From Brevundimonas sp. MYb52 (lineage in GTDB: Bacteria; Pseudomonadota; Alphaproteobacteria; Caulobacterales; Caulobacteraceae), in contig NZ_PCPB01000015.1 of the NCBI RefSeq assembly GCF_002979535.1, forward strand, positions 30,388-94,387: a DNA stretch of 64,000 nt, written 5' to 3'. A model generated the notes under the pieces. That model did no database searches. It was not told the origin of the DNA and saw only the letters and a program-made list of their open reading frames with translations. The position numbers were made by a program, and so were the translations under genes. This document shows positions 9,287-17,149 of this stretch, piece by piece. Position 1 is the stretch's first letter. Every line of letters starts with the position of its first letter.

Positions 9287-9308
9287 CCGTTCAAGAAAGG
9301 GGCTGAAC

Positions 9309-9668
9309 ATGAACCATCGTAAACTCTTCATCGCTGTCGCCGCTGTCGCCGCCCTGGGCGTGGCCGCCGGCGCCGCCGTGGCCCAGACCGCCTCGCAAAA
9401 GGCCCTGGTTGATCAGGCCAAGGCCGCCGGCGCGGTCGGCGAGCAGGCCGACGGCTTCCTCGGCGTGCGCACTTCGGTTGCGCCCGACACCCAAGCCGCC
9501 GTCAGCGCCACCAATGCCGGCCGCCGTCAGGCCTATGCCCGCAGCGCCGCCGACGCCGGCACCACGGCCGAAGTGGCCGGCGCCCGGATGTTCGAAACCC
9601 AACTGATGCCGCGCATCAGTTCGGGCCAGTGGTACAAGAACGCCTCGGGCCAGTGGGTCCAACGCTGA
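9309..9668 (+). CDS. ydbL: YdbL-like periplasmic protein (DUF1318)
   Basis: A 119-residue protein with a signal peptide ending AVAQT at about residue 25, then the DUF1318 pattern: KALVDQAKAAGAVGEQADGF, VSATNAGRRQAYARSA, and a C-terminal GQWYKNASGQWVQ. YdbL is thought to help YdbH and YnbE assemble correctly in the periplasm. AAGAAAGGGGC precedes the ATG. Third gene of the ydbH-ynbE-ydbL set. Confidence 0.87.
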   Translation: MNHRKLFIAVAAVAALGVAAGAAVAQTASQKALVDQAKAAGAVGEQADGFLGVRTSVAPDTQAAVSATNAGRRQAYARSAADAGTTAEVAGARMFETQLMPRISSGQWYKNASGQWVQR

Positions 9669-9677
9669 TCTGAAACG

Positions 9678-9977
9678 ATGAAAACACCCCGGGCCGAGGG
9701 TCGTGCAGGACGCTTCCTGCTCGCGCTCGGCCTGGCGGTCGTCATCGCCGCCGTCGCCACGCTTGGCCTGGCCGGATACTGGCGACTGATCGGCGGCGGC
9801 CCCATGTCCATCCACGGCTGGATCGCCATGGGGCTGGGCGTGCTGGGAACGGTCGGTCTGGCCTGGTTGCTGATGAGCCTGGCCTTCCGTTCGGATCGCG
9901 AAGGCTGGGACGACCAGGTCGACAACCGACTGGACCCCGGCCGGGAAGAAGCCGACAACGACGATCTCGATTATTGA
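9678..9977 (+). CDS. small two-helix membrane protein, unknown function
   Basis: A 99-residue protein with two predicted membrane helices (about residues 12-35 and 45-68) and a strongly acidic C-terminal tail (DNRLDPGREEADNDDLDY). It begins 10 bases after the ydbL stop and its stop lies just before the next lipoprotein gene, so it is probably co-transcribed with the ydbH operon. I do not recognise the family. A membrane-associated accessory role in the same envelope function is possible but is inference from position only. Confidence 0.6.
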   Translation: MKTPRAEGRAGRFLLALGLAVVIAAVATLGLAGYWRLIGGGPMSIHGWIAMGLGVLGTVGLAWLLMSLAFRSDREGWDDQVDNRLDPGREEADNDDLDY

Positions 9978-9994
9978 CCTTCCCGGAGCCCGCC

Positions 9995-10450
9995 ATGCGT
10001 CTCGCCCTGCTGCTGTCCGCCGCCTCGGCCATGGCCGCCCTGACGGCCTGCTCGCAACCGGCGGCTGAAAAGACGCCCGCCGCCCCGGCTGAGGCCCGCA
10101 CCCTGGCTGGCGTCGATCTGGATCAACCGCTGCGCGTGCTGGGCACGGAGCCCTTCTGGGCTGTCGAGATCACGCCTGCCGGCCTGACCTATTCCGGTGT
10201 CGACCGCCCCGAGCAGAAGGCCGCCAACCCCGGCCCGGCGCTGCAAGGCACCGTCGCCGTCTGGACCGCCGAGACCGAGGCCAAGACGCCGCTGGTCGTC
10301 ACCCTGACGGCGACCGACTGCTCTGACGGCATGAGCGACCGCACCTATCCCCTGACCGCCAAGGTCGAGATCGGAGCCGAGAGCCTGACCGGCTGCGCCG
10401 CCGCCGTCGCGGCGATCGAGAAGGCCGGTGAAAGCGGCCGGGTCGAGTAG
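9995..10450 (+). CDS. COG3650-like lipoprotein
   Basis: A 151-residue lipoprotein from the ATG at 9995, which has GGAGCCCGCC directly upstream. A longer reading from 9974 would overlap the previous gene. Signal peptide with lipobox LTAC, a Pro/Ala linker, then RVLGTEPFWAVEITPAGLTY. The GTEPFW motif is characteristic of COG3650-type membrane-associated proteins of unknown function. Two cysteines (TDCSDG and LTGCAA) could form a disulfide. It closes the run of small envelope genes after ydbH. Confidence 0.75.
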   Translation: MRLALLLSAASAMAALTACSQPAAEKTPAAPAEARTLAGVDLDQPLRVLGTEPFWAVEITPAGLTYSGVDRPEQKAANPGPALQGTVAVWTAETEAKTPLVVTLTATDCSDGMSDRTYPLTAKVEIGAESLTGCAAAVAAIEKAGESGRVE

Positions 10451-10543
10451 GCCGCCCCCGTCCACCCGGCTGGCGCCGGACTTGCTGCTGAACCGACTGG
10501 CCGGTTAACGCTTCCCAAAGCGGTGCTATTTCATGGTGGCCGC

Positions 10544-11677
10544 ATGACCCCGGTTCAGACGCCTGTCGATCTTCGTCCACTGACCGCCCTGCGGTTCATG
10601 GCGGCCCTGTGGGTCGCCTTCTACACCTTCTGGCCCAATCTGGACGTCGGCTTCCTGCCGAACCTGGCGGCCAAGGGCTATCTGGGCGTCGAGCTCTTCT
10701 TCGTCCTGTCGGGCTTCATTCTCAGCCACGTCTATCTGCACGCCTTCGCCGAGAAGCGGTTCTCCTATCGCGGCTTCCTGTGGGCGCGGATCGCGCGGGT
10801 CTATCCGCTGCACCTCTTCACCCTGCTGGGCGTCATGGCCCTGGGCCTGGCGGCGGTCGTCGTCGGCATGAGCATCGACGACAGCGTCCTGAGCTGGAAA
10901 ACCCTGCCCGCCCACCTGCTGATGGTTCACGCCTGGGGTTTCGCCAGCGAAGCAGGCTGGAACCACCCCTCCTGGTCGATCTCGGCGGAATGGTTCGCCT
11001 ATCTGGCCTTCCCCCTGTTCGCCCTGGCGGCCTGGCCGCTGAGGAAACGGCCGTGGATCGCTGCCGCAGGGGCGGCGGTCTTCCTGATGGGTCTCTATGC
11101 GGCCTTCGAGCGTCTGGCAGGCTTCCCCCTGACAGAAGCCACCTTCCGCTGGGGGGCGCTCAGGATCGTGCCCTGCTTCGCCTATGGCTGCGCCCTCTAT
11201 CTGGTCTATCGCCGCGCGCCTCTGCCCCGCGCCGGGCTGCTGGCCCTGCTGGCCGCCGTCGTCATGATCGCCTCGGCCTCGGTCCTGGCCTGGGACGCCG
11301 TTACCGTTCTGGCCGCCGGTCTGCTGATCCTGGCCCTGGCCTCCATCCCCCACGGCAAGGCGGGCTGGCTCGGCTCCAAGCCCGCCGTCTACCTCGGCGA
11401 GATCAGCTACTCGGTCTATATGGTCTGCGCCCCGTGGCAGATTCTGGCGGTCAATCTCGCCGCCCGGGCGACCGGGGCTGAGGACAAGCGACTTCACGTT
11501 CTCGTGTGGTTGGGGATCGTTCTGGGCCTGATCGTTGCTGCCGCCGCCACCTATCACCTGATCGAACGCCCGGCCCGAAAGGCCCTGCGCGGGATGGCCC
11601 AGCGACGACGGGCGCCTGTGGATCAGACGGCGAAACAGTCGGAAACGGTTCTTCAACCTTCGGACACTATCGTCTAA
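10544..11677 (+). CDS. acyltransferase 3 family membrane protein
   Basis: About 377 residues with roughly ten membrane helices. The N-terminus has the acyltransferase-3 signature LRPLTALRFMAALWVAFYTF and then YLGVELFFVLSGFILSHVYL; RGFLWARIARVYPLHL carries the conserved Arg residues. Enzymes of this group O-acetylate or O-acylate sugars of polysaccharides, peptidoglycan or glycolipids at the membrane. The catalytic His usual in the first motif (RxxAxxxVxxxH) is not present at the expected place (Phe-Tyr-Thr-Phe instead), which may change activity. The ATG at 10544 is preferred over a GTG at 10523. No neighbour indicates the substrate. Confidence 0.85.
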   Translation: MTPVQTPVDLRPLTALRFMAALWVAFYTFWPNLDVGFLPNLAAKGYLGVELFFVLSGFILSHVYLHAFAEKRFSYRGFLWARIARVYPLHLFTLLGVMALGLAAVVVGMSIDDSVLSWKTLPAHLLMVHAWGFASEAGWNHPSWSISAEWFAYLAFPLFALAAWPLRKRPWIAAAGAAVFLMGLYAAFERLAGFPLTEATFRWGALRIVPCFAYGCALYLVYRRAPLPRAGLLALLAAVVMIASASVLAWDAVTVLAAGLLILALASIPHGKAGWLGSKPAVYLGEISYSVYMVCAPWQILAVNLAARATGAEDKRLHVLVWLGIVLGLIVAAAATYHLIERPARKALRGMAQRRRAPVDQTAKQSETVLQPSDTIV

Positions 11678-11711
11678 GGCTTGGTCCGCGTTTTAGTCGG
11701 GAGCACGCCAG

Positions 11712-12242
11712 ATGATGAAACGGCTCACAGCCGCCGCGGTTGCGGCGACCCTTGGGTTCTTTGCAATCGGTCCTGCGCCGGCCAAGGCTGACGACCCCTA
11801 CTGGCAATGCGTGACCTTCGCCCGCATGTTCTCGGGCATCAACATCTTCGGCGACGCCTGGACCTGGTGGCGTCAGGCGGTCGATAAGTTCCGCACCGGC
11901 CGCGCCCCGGAAACGGGCTCGGTTCTGGTCTTCCAGCCCAACGGCCGCATGGACAAGGGTCACGTCGCCGTCGTTTCCGACATCCTGACCGACCGCGTCA
12001 TCCGCGTCACCCACGCCAACTGGGGCGGCAGCCGCGGCAAGGTCGAGGAGAACGTCACCGTGGTCGACGTCTCGTCCGCCGGAGATTGGAGCCGGGTCAA
12101 GGTCTGGTACAACCCGATCAACGCCCTGGGCACCACCGTCTATCCGACCTACGGCTTTGTCTACAAAGGGGCGCGCGACGCCTTCGACAACGGTCGCCAG
12201 ATGGCCGCCAGCGCCGCCGCCGAGCCGCGCGCCGCCAACTGA
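11712..12242 (+). CDS. CHAP domain secreted amidase/endopeptidase
   Basis: A 176-residue secreted protein: signal peptide ending about residue 25 (AKADDPYW), then a compact CHAP domain. The probable catalytic Cys is in YWQCVTFAR and the His in KGHVAVVSD, with THANWGG downstream. This fits small NlpC/P60-like enzymes that cut peptidoglycan amide bonds. The gene follows the acyltransferase by 34 bases on the same strand. Substrate unproven. Confidence 0.83.
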   Translation: MMKRLTAAAVAATLGFFAIGPAPAKADDPYWQCVTFARMFSGINIFGDAWTWWRQAVDKFRTGRAPETGSVLVFQPNGRMDKGHVAVVSDILTDRVIRVTHANWGGSRGKVEENVTVVDVSSAGDWSRVKVWYNPINALGTTVYPTYGFVYKGARDAFDNGRQMAASAAAEPRAAN

Positions 12243-12297
12243 TTTTTCCGTCGCCTCCGGGCTGGCCCTTGCGGCCTGATCCGGCGATAGGTGGCGG

Positions 12298-13143
12298 ATG
12301 ACCGACGCAAAGAATGACATTCGCGGCCACTCGATCGAGACCGCCAAGCACGAGCCGGCCGGCATCACCTATGCCGGCTATCTGTCGCTCGACGACCTGC
12401 TGAGCGCCCAGCACCCGCGCTCGGACCAGCATGACGAGATGCTGTTCGTCATCATCCACCAGACCAAGGAACTGTGGCTCAAGCAGATCCTGCACGAGAT
12501 GGCCCTGGCCCAGAGCCTAATCCGCGCCGGCGACCTGGTCCCCGCCTACAAGAGCCTGGCCCGCGTCAGCCGCATCCAGGCCGTGATGACCCAGAGCTGG
12601 GACATCCTGGCCACCATGACCCCGTCCGACTATCTGAAGTTCCGCGGCGACCTGGGCGCCAGCTCGGGCTTCCAGAGCGACCAGTTCCGCCGCCTGGAAA
12701 CCATGCTGGGCCTCAAGGACCCGCGCTTCCTGCGCTTCCACGTCGAACGGCCCGAGGCCCATGCGGCCCTGGTCGCGGCCATGGAGGCCCCCAGCCTCTA
12801 TGACGACGCCCTGCGCCAACTGTCGCTGGCCGGCCTGCCCGTCCCCGCCGAGGTGCTGAACCGCGACGTCAGCCAGACCTATGAGCCGTCCGAGGGCGTC
12901 GAGGCCGCCTGGCTGGAGGTCTACCGCGACACAGAGCGCTGGTGGCCCCTGTATCAACTGGCTGAGAAGCTGGTCGATCTGGACGACGCCCTGCTGACCT
13001 GGCGCCACAAGCACGTGGTGACGGTCGAGCGCATCATCGGCCGCCGTCAGGGCACCGGCGGCACCGACGGCGTCGGCTATCTGGTCGAGACACTGAAACG
13101 CCGCTGCTTCCCCGAACTGTGGTCGCTGCGCACCAAGCTGTAG
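12298..13143 (+). CDS. kynA: tryptophan 2,3-dioxygenase
   Basis: Haem enzyme of the cytosol that opens the indole ring of L-tryptophan to N-formylkynurenine, the first step of the kynurenine pathway. Full length at 281 residues. Diagnostic blocks: ITYAGYLSLDDLL, HDEMLFVIIHQTKELWLKQI, SSGFQSDQFRRLE and WRHKHVVTVERIIGRRQGTG. The proximal haem His is in the last block (about residue 239), with TGGTDGVGYL after it. No other kyn genes are in the window, so the rest of the pathway must be elsewhere. Confidence 0.97.
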   Translation: MTDAKNDIRGHSIETAKHEPAGITYAGYLSLDDLLSAQHPRSDQHDEMLFVIIHQTKELWLKQILHEMALAQSLIRAGDLVPAYKSLARVSRIQAVMTQSWDILATMTPSDYLKFRGDLGASSGFQSDQFRRLETMLGLKDPRFLRFHVERPEAHAALVAAMEAPSLYDDALRQLSLAGLPVPAEVLNRDVSQTYEPSEGVEAAWLEVYRDTERWWPLYQLAEKLVDLDDALLTWRHKHVVTVERIIGRRQGTGGTDGVGYLVETLKRRCFPELWSLRTKL

Positions 13144-13200
13144 TCGGGCAACCTTCGCCGCTGGCGCGGGTTTCACCTGCGTCAGCCAAGGAGGTTTCTG

Positions 13201-13686
13201 GTGAGCAGCCCCAACAGTCATGACATCAAGGTTCTGAACGGTCTGGCCGAGGGCCTGATCGACAGCGCCGACGGCTATGCCGAGGCGGCGGCCGAGACAT
13301 CGGACCCGCGCTATCGCGACCTGTTCGTGCGCCGCAGCGAGGAACGACGCCGCGTCGGGGCTGACCTGCAGGCAGCGGTGCGCGGCATGGGCGGCCATCC
13401 CGAGGACGAGGGCTCTATCCTGGCCAAGGCCCAGCGCGCCTTCATGGACATCAAGCACGCCCTGATGCGGGACGAGGCCTCGGTCGTCGGCTCGATCGAG
13501 AGCGGCGAAGCCCACCTGCAGGCCCGCTTCGACCGCGCCCTGTCCGACGAAGCCCTGTCAGCCACCACCCGCGAAACCATCCGCCGCGCCCACGCCGCTG
13601 TCAGAGCCGGCCACGAAGAGATGCACGTCCTGCGCCGCAGCCTTGAAGGCCAGCACGACGCAGATAATCCGCTGTATCCGCAGTAG
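13201..13686 (+). CDS. DUF2383 / PA2169-family four-helix-bundle protein
   Basis: A 161-residue, wholly helical soluble protein starting with GTG after a strong AAGGAGG. The pattern HDIKVLNGLAEGLIDSADGY, DLFVRRSEERRRVGADL and a C-terminal AHAAVRAGHEEMHVLRRSLE matches the ferritin-like DUF2383 (PA2169) family. These proteins are often stress-induced; their function is not settled. A palindromic repeat cluster follows directly. Confidence 0.82.
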   Translation: MSSPNSHDIKVLNGLAEGLIDSADGYAEAAAETSDPRYRDLFVRRSEERRRVGADLQAAVRGMGGHPEDEGSILAKAQRAFMDIKHALMRDEASVVGSIESGEAHLQARFDRALSDEALSATTRETIRRAHAAVRAGHEEMHVLRRSLEGQHDADNPLYPQ

Positions 13687-13697
13687 GGCGCAGCAAT

Positions 13698-13840
13698 CTC
13701 CCTCCCCTTCATGGGGAGGGTGGTCGCGTAGCGACCGGGTGGGGAGGGCGTGGCGATGCGGAACTCGGCGCTTGAATAGCCTGGCCGCCCCCACCCGTCT
13801 GACGCTGCGCGTCAGCCACCCTCCCCCAAGTGGGAGGGAG
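13698..13840. repeat. paired inverted palindromic element (about 140 bp)
   Basis: The left arm starts at 13698 (CTCCCTCCCCTTCATGGGGAG, then GGTCGCGTAGCGACC and GGGTGGGG). The right arm ends at 13840 and is the reverse complement of the same plan (CCCCACCCG, GTCTGACGCTGCGCGTCAG, then CACCCTCCCCCAAGTGGGAG). The inner hairpins differ in sequence but keep the same place, as in REP/BIME-like or MITE-like elements. No transposase is nearby. Confidence 0.65.
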
Positions 13841-13846
13841 AAGGTC

Positions 13847-13887
13847 GCGCTCAAGCAGCGTGCCGCCGCGCGGCGCGCGATAGCGCC
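13847..13887. repeat. 41-bp cruciform repeat, copy 1
   Basis: Begins GCGCTCAAGCAGCG and ends TAGCGCC. Outer arms GCGCT/AGCGC and inner arms GCCGC/GCGGC allow a nested stem-loop. Near-identical copies lie at 13899-13939 and 49745-49785. Confidence 0.8.
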
Positions 13888-13898
13888 AAGAAGAATAC

Positions 13899-13939
13899 CG
13901 CTCAAGCAGCGCGCCGCCGCTGCGGCGCGCGTTAGCGCC
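13899..13939. repeat. 41-bp cruciform repeat, copy 2
   Basis: Same plan as copy 1, in tandem 11 bases downstream; the centre has CGCTGCG where copy 1 has CGCGCG, and GTTAGCGCC replaces GATAGCGCC. These compensated differences keep the fold. Confidence 0.8.
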
Positions 13940-13942
13940 CTA

Positions 13943-13987
13943 AAATGACAAAGGCCCCGGCGTTTCCGCCGGGGCCTCGATCTTTTC
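13943..13987 (-). terminator. rho-independent terminator of rplS
   Basis: Perfect 11-bp stem AGGCCCCGGCG/CGCCGGGGCCT (13952-13962 and 13967-13977) with a 4-base loop. Read on the minus strand it is followed by TTGTCATTTT. The plus side has TCTTTTC, so it may act in both directions. Confidence 0.85.
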
Positions 13988-14007
13988 AGCGCAGAGCCGA
14001 AGCTGGA

Positions 14008-14430
14008 TTAAGCTTCGTCGCCCTTGTCGGCCGAACCGGTGACCGGAACGCTTGCGCCCTTGGCCGGACGAACCGTCTGGCGCTCGGCGATACGGGCCGA
14101 CTTACCGCGGCGGTCGCGCAGGTAGTAGAGCTTGGCGCGACGGACGACGCCGCGACGCTTCACTTCGATGGAGTCGACGTTCGGCGACAGGATCGGGAAG
14201 CGACGCTCCACGCCTTCACCGAAGGAAATCTTGCGGACCGTGAAGGTCTCGTTGATGCCGCCGCTGTCGCGGGCGATGCAGACGCCTTCGAACGCCTGGA
14301 TACGTTCGCGCTCGCCTTCCTTGATGCGCACGTTGACGCGCAGGGTGTCGCCCGGTTGGAAGTCGGGGATGGTCTTGCCTTCGAGCAGGCGGGCTTTTTC
14401 TTCTGCAGCGAGCTGCTGAACGATGTTCAT
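14008..14430 (-). CDS. rplS: 50S ribosomal protein L19
   Basis: L19 lies at the interface of the 30S and 50S subunits. Full length with 140 residues: [55 protein letters not shown] and [18 protein letters not shown] are all classic L19 blocks, followed by [19 protein letters not shown]. The C-terminal tail is extended and variable, as in other alphaproteobacteria. It starts 2 bases after the trmD stop, so the two are one transcript, ended by the strong terminator downstream. Confidence 0.99.
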   Translation of the reverse strand: MNIVQQLAAEEKARLLEGKTIPDFQPGDTLRVNVRIKEGERERIQAFEGVCIARDSGGINETFTVRKISFGEGVERRFPILSPNVDSIEVKRRGVVRRAKLYYLRDRRGKSARIAERQTVRPAKGASVPVTGSADKGDEA

Positions 14431-14432
14431 AT

Positions 14433-15185
14433 CTATTCTCCTCGGGCTTTAGCGCCCTTTGCCTTTGATTTGGCGGAGCCAGGCTCCGCAGTCGTCTTTG
14501 CAAGATGCGCCGCCCAGAGGTCCGGGCGCCGTTCCCGCGTCGTCTCTTCCCGCTGCGCCTCTCGCCATTGCGCGATCTTCTTGTGATCGCCCGACAGCAG
14601 CACCTCAGGAATGTCGTGCCCCTCGAACGTCCGCGGTCGCGTGTACTGCGGATGCTCCAGAAGACCGTTCTCAAAGCTTTCGGACGACAGGCTTTCAGCC
14701 GCGCCGAGAACACCGGGAACCAGTCGTACGCACGCCTCGATCGCCACCATGGCCGCCGCCTCGCCACCGGCGAGGACTGCGTTTCCGACGGAGATCTCCT
14801 CGAACCCGCGGGCGTCGAGCACCCGCTGGTCCACCCCCTCGAAACGACCGCAAAGCACGACGATTCCGTCGGCCTTGGCCCATTCCTTCACTCGCGCCTG
14901 CGTCAGGGGTCGACCGCGTGCGCTCATGTACAAAAGCGGCCGAGGCGGGCCTTCCAGACTATCTAAAGCCCGGGCCACCACGTCCGCTTTCAGCACCTGC
15001 CCAGGACCACCACCGGCAGGGGTGTCGTCCAGGAAGCCGCGCTTATCTTCGGAAAACGCCCGAATGTCCAGCGTCTGCAGATCCCACAGCCCCTTCTCGC
15101 GCCAGGCGGTGCCGATCAGCGACACGCCGAGCGGCCCAGGAAAGGCCTCGGGGAACATGGTCAGGACGGTGGCGGTAAAGGGCAT
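14433..15185 (-). CDS. trmD: tRNA (guanine-N1)-methyltransferase
   Basis: Methylates G37 of tRNAs that read CNN codons, using S-adenosylmethionine, and so prevents +1 frameshifting. 250 residues with the trefoil-knot SPOUT core: [78 protein letters not shown] and [14 protein letters not shown] Lys/Ala tail closes the protein. Directly upstream of rplS, a widespread pairing. Confidence 0.98.
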   Translation of the reverse strand: MPFTATVLTMFPEAFPGPLGVSLIGTAWREKGLWDLQTLDIRAFSEDKRGFLDDTPAGGGPGQVLKADVVARALDSLEGPPRPLLYMSARGRPLTQARVKEWAKADGIVVLCGRFEGVDQRVLDARGFEEISVGNAVLAGGEAAAMVAIEACVRLVPGVLGAAESLSSESFENGLLEHPQYTRPRTFEGHDIPEVLLSGDHKKIAQWREAQREETTRERRPDLWAAHLAKTTAEPGSAKSKAKGAKARGE

Positions 15186-15223
15186 GGCGGCCCTTTACCG
15201 CTCTCAGGCCCCGAAGGCGAGCC

Positions 15224-17065
15224 TCAGGCGACCGGCTTGCCGCCGCCCGCTGCGATCCAGGCGTTGACCTGGTCGGCCAGCACGTCCAGCGGCACCGAGC
15301 CGGAGCCCAGAACGACGGCGTGGAAGTCCTTGATGTCGAACCTGTCGCCCAGGGTCGCCTCTGCCTTGTGGCGCAGTTCCTCGATCTTCAGCTCGCCGAT
15401 CTTGTAGCTGGTCGCCTGGCCGGGGTTGGTGATGTAGCGCTCGACCTCCTTGCCGATGTCGCGCTCCGACAGCAGGGAGTTCTGGCGGAAGTAGTCCATC
15501 GCCTGTTCGCGGCTCCAGCGCTTGGCGTGCAGGCCGGTGTCGGTCACCAGACGCACGGCGCGCCACAGCTCGGTCGAGAGGCGGCCGAAGTCGGAATAGG
15601 GATCCTGATAGAAGCCCATCTCCTTGCCCAGTTGCTCGGCGTACAGCCCCCAGCCCTCGGCATAGGCGCCGTAGCCGCCAAAGCGACGGAAGCGCGGCAG
15701 ACCCTCGATCTCCTGGGCATAGGCGATCTGGAAGTGATGCCCCGGCGCGCCCTCGTGATAGCTGATGCCCTCGATCTGGGGCTTCAGCACCTGGGTCATG
15801 TCCGACAGGTTGACGTAGTAGATGCCCGGGCGCGAGCCGTCGGGCGCCGGCGAGTTGTAGAAGGCGATCGAGGCCGTCGCCTCGCGGAAGGGCTCGACCG
15901 CGCGCACCTCCAGCGCCGCCTTGGGCAGGGTCGAGAACCACTGGGGCGCCACCGCCATGACCTGGGCGATGAAGCCGCGGGCGTCGGTCAGATACTGCTC
16001 CTTGCCCTCCGGCGTGTTCGGATACTGGAAGCGCGGATCGGTCTTCAGGAAGACGAAGAAGTCCCGCAGCGAGCCGTCAAAGCCGACCTGGGTCTTGATG
16101 ACCTCCATCTCGCGCTGGATGCGGGCCACCTCGTCCAGACCAATCTGATGGATCTGGTCGGCGGTCAGGTCCGTCGTGGTCGAGAGCTGCAGGCGGGCGT
16201 TGTAATAGGCCTCGCCGTTCGGCAGCCGCCAGACACCGGCGTCGCTGTCGGCCATCGGTTGGACCTCGGCCAAGGCTGTCAGGACCGTTTCGAAGCCCTG
16301 CTTGTAGGGGCCGGTCAGGGCGGCGCGGGCCGAGGCCAGCAGCCGGTCCTTGGTCGCCTGATCGGCCTCGAGCGCGGCGACCTTCTTCTGGAAATCGGCC
16401 CAGACCGGGTTGTCCGCGCCAGTATCGAAGGGGGCGCCGGTGATGACCGCGCGGGTGTTCTCGATCGAAGGCGCAAACACGAAGCGCGGCGAGACCACGC
16501 CCTCGGCGGCGCGCGCCTTCAGCGTCGTCGCGACCTGCCCCATGTAGCGCTCGGCCTCGGTGATGCGCGAGACATAGGCCTCGGCGTCCGAGACGCTGCT
16601 GATGCGATGGTTGTTGATGAGGAAGACCGGCAGGCTGGTGGTCGGGTTGCCGTTGGCGGCGAACTGGAAGTTCCAGTCGCGCCATTGGTTCGACAGGCGC
16701 GCCTGCTGCACGCCGTATTCGAACAGACGCCAGGACATCCTGCTCTGAGCGCTGAGCTTGGCCGGATCGAACTCGGCCTTCATCTGCGCCAGTTGCGCCT
16801 CTTGCAGGGCCAGCGAGCGCGCGGCGGCGGCGTCAGAAACGTCGTCCAGCTTGTCGTAGTCGGTCTTGATCCCCAGCGACGTCATCTGCTGCGGGCTCAG
16901 CGCGATACGCGCCTGGAAGGCCTGCTCGAAGAAGGCGTCGAGGCGGGCGTCCTCGCTTTGCGCCTGCGGCGAGATGGTGGCGGGCGCCGCAGTCTGGGCC
17001 ATGGCGACAGGCGCGGCGGCACAAAGCGCCAGAACGGCGACGGACGAGATCAGAAAACGGCGCAT
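15224..17065 (-). CDS. DUF885 family secreted metallo-hydrolase
   Basis: A 613-residue exported protein: signal peptide ending VAMAQTA at about residue 25, then an all-helical DUF885 domain. The likely zinc site is HEGAPGHHFQ (about residue 435) with a downstream Glu in EGWGLYAEQLG (about 468), a thermolysin/M3-like HExxxxHH arrangement. Related proteins behave as carboxypeptidases or dipeptidases, so a role in periplasmic peptide breakdown is plausible, but the substrate is unknown. A second, shorter DUF885 protein lies at 25283-26566. It is followed closely by trmD on the same strand without an obvious shared function. Confidence 0.87.
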   Translation of the reverse strand: MRRFLISSVAVLALCAAAPVAMAQTAAPATISPQAQSEDARLDAFFEQAFQARIALSPQQMTSLGIKTDYDKLDDVSDAAAARSLALQEAQLAQMKAEFDPAKLSAQSRMSWRLFEYGVQQARLSNQWRDWNFQFAANGNPTTSLPVFLINNHRISSVSDAEAYVSRITEAERYMGQVATTLKARAAEGVVSPRFVFAPSIENTRAVITGAPFDTGADNPVWADFQKKVAALEADQATKDRLLASARAALTGPYKQGFETVLTALAEVQPMADSDAGVWRLPNGEAYYNARLQLSTTTDLTADQIHQIGLDEVARIQREMEVIKTQVGFDGSLRDFFVFLKTDPRFQYPNTPEGKEQYLTDARGFIAQVMAVAPQWFSTLPKAALEVRAVEPFREATASIAFYNSPAPDGSRPGIYYVNLSDMTQVLKPQIEGISYHEGAPGHHFQIAYAQEIEGLPRFRRFGGYGAYAEGWGLYAEQLGKEMGFYQDPYSDFGRLSTELWRAVRLVTDTGLHAKRWSREQAMDYFRQNSLLSERDIGKEVERYITNPGQATSYKIGELKIEELRHKAEATLGDRFDIKDFHAVVLGSGSVPLDVLADQVNAWIAAGGGKPVA

Positions 17066-17149
17066 GAAACCCCCTCGGAACTGCGAGGCGGCACTGTTCC
17101 CCCTGTCGGCGTCGGGCGCAAGCCGCCAGACGCCGCAGGGAGAGAGGCG

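Larger units (their letters stand above)
13687..14007. other. gene-free region filled by palindromic repeats and a terminator
   Basis: About 320 bases between the DUF2383 gene and rplS. It holds the paired inverted element, two tandem cruciform repeats and the rplS terminator, and no convincing coding sequence. Confidence 0.7.
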
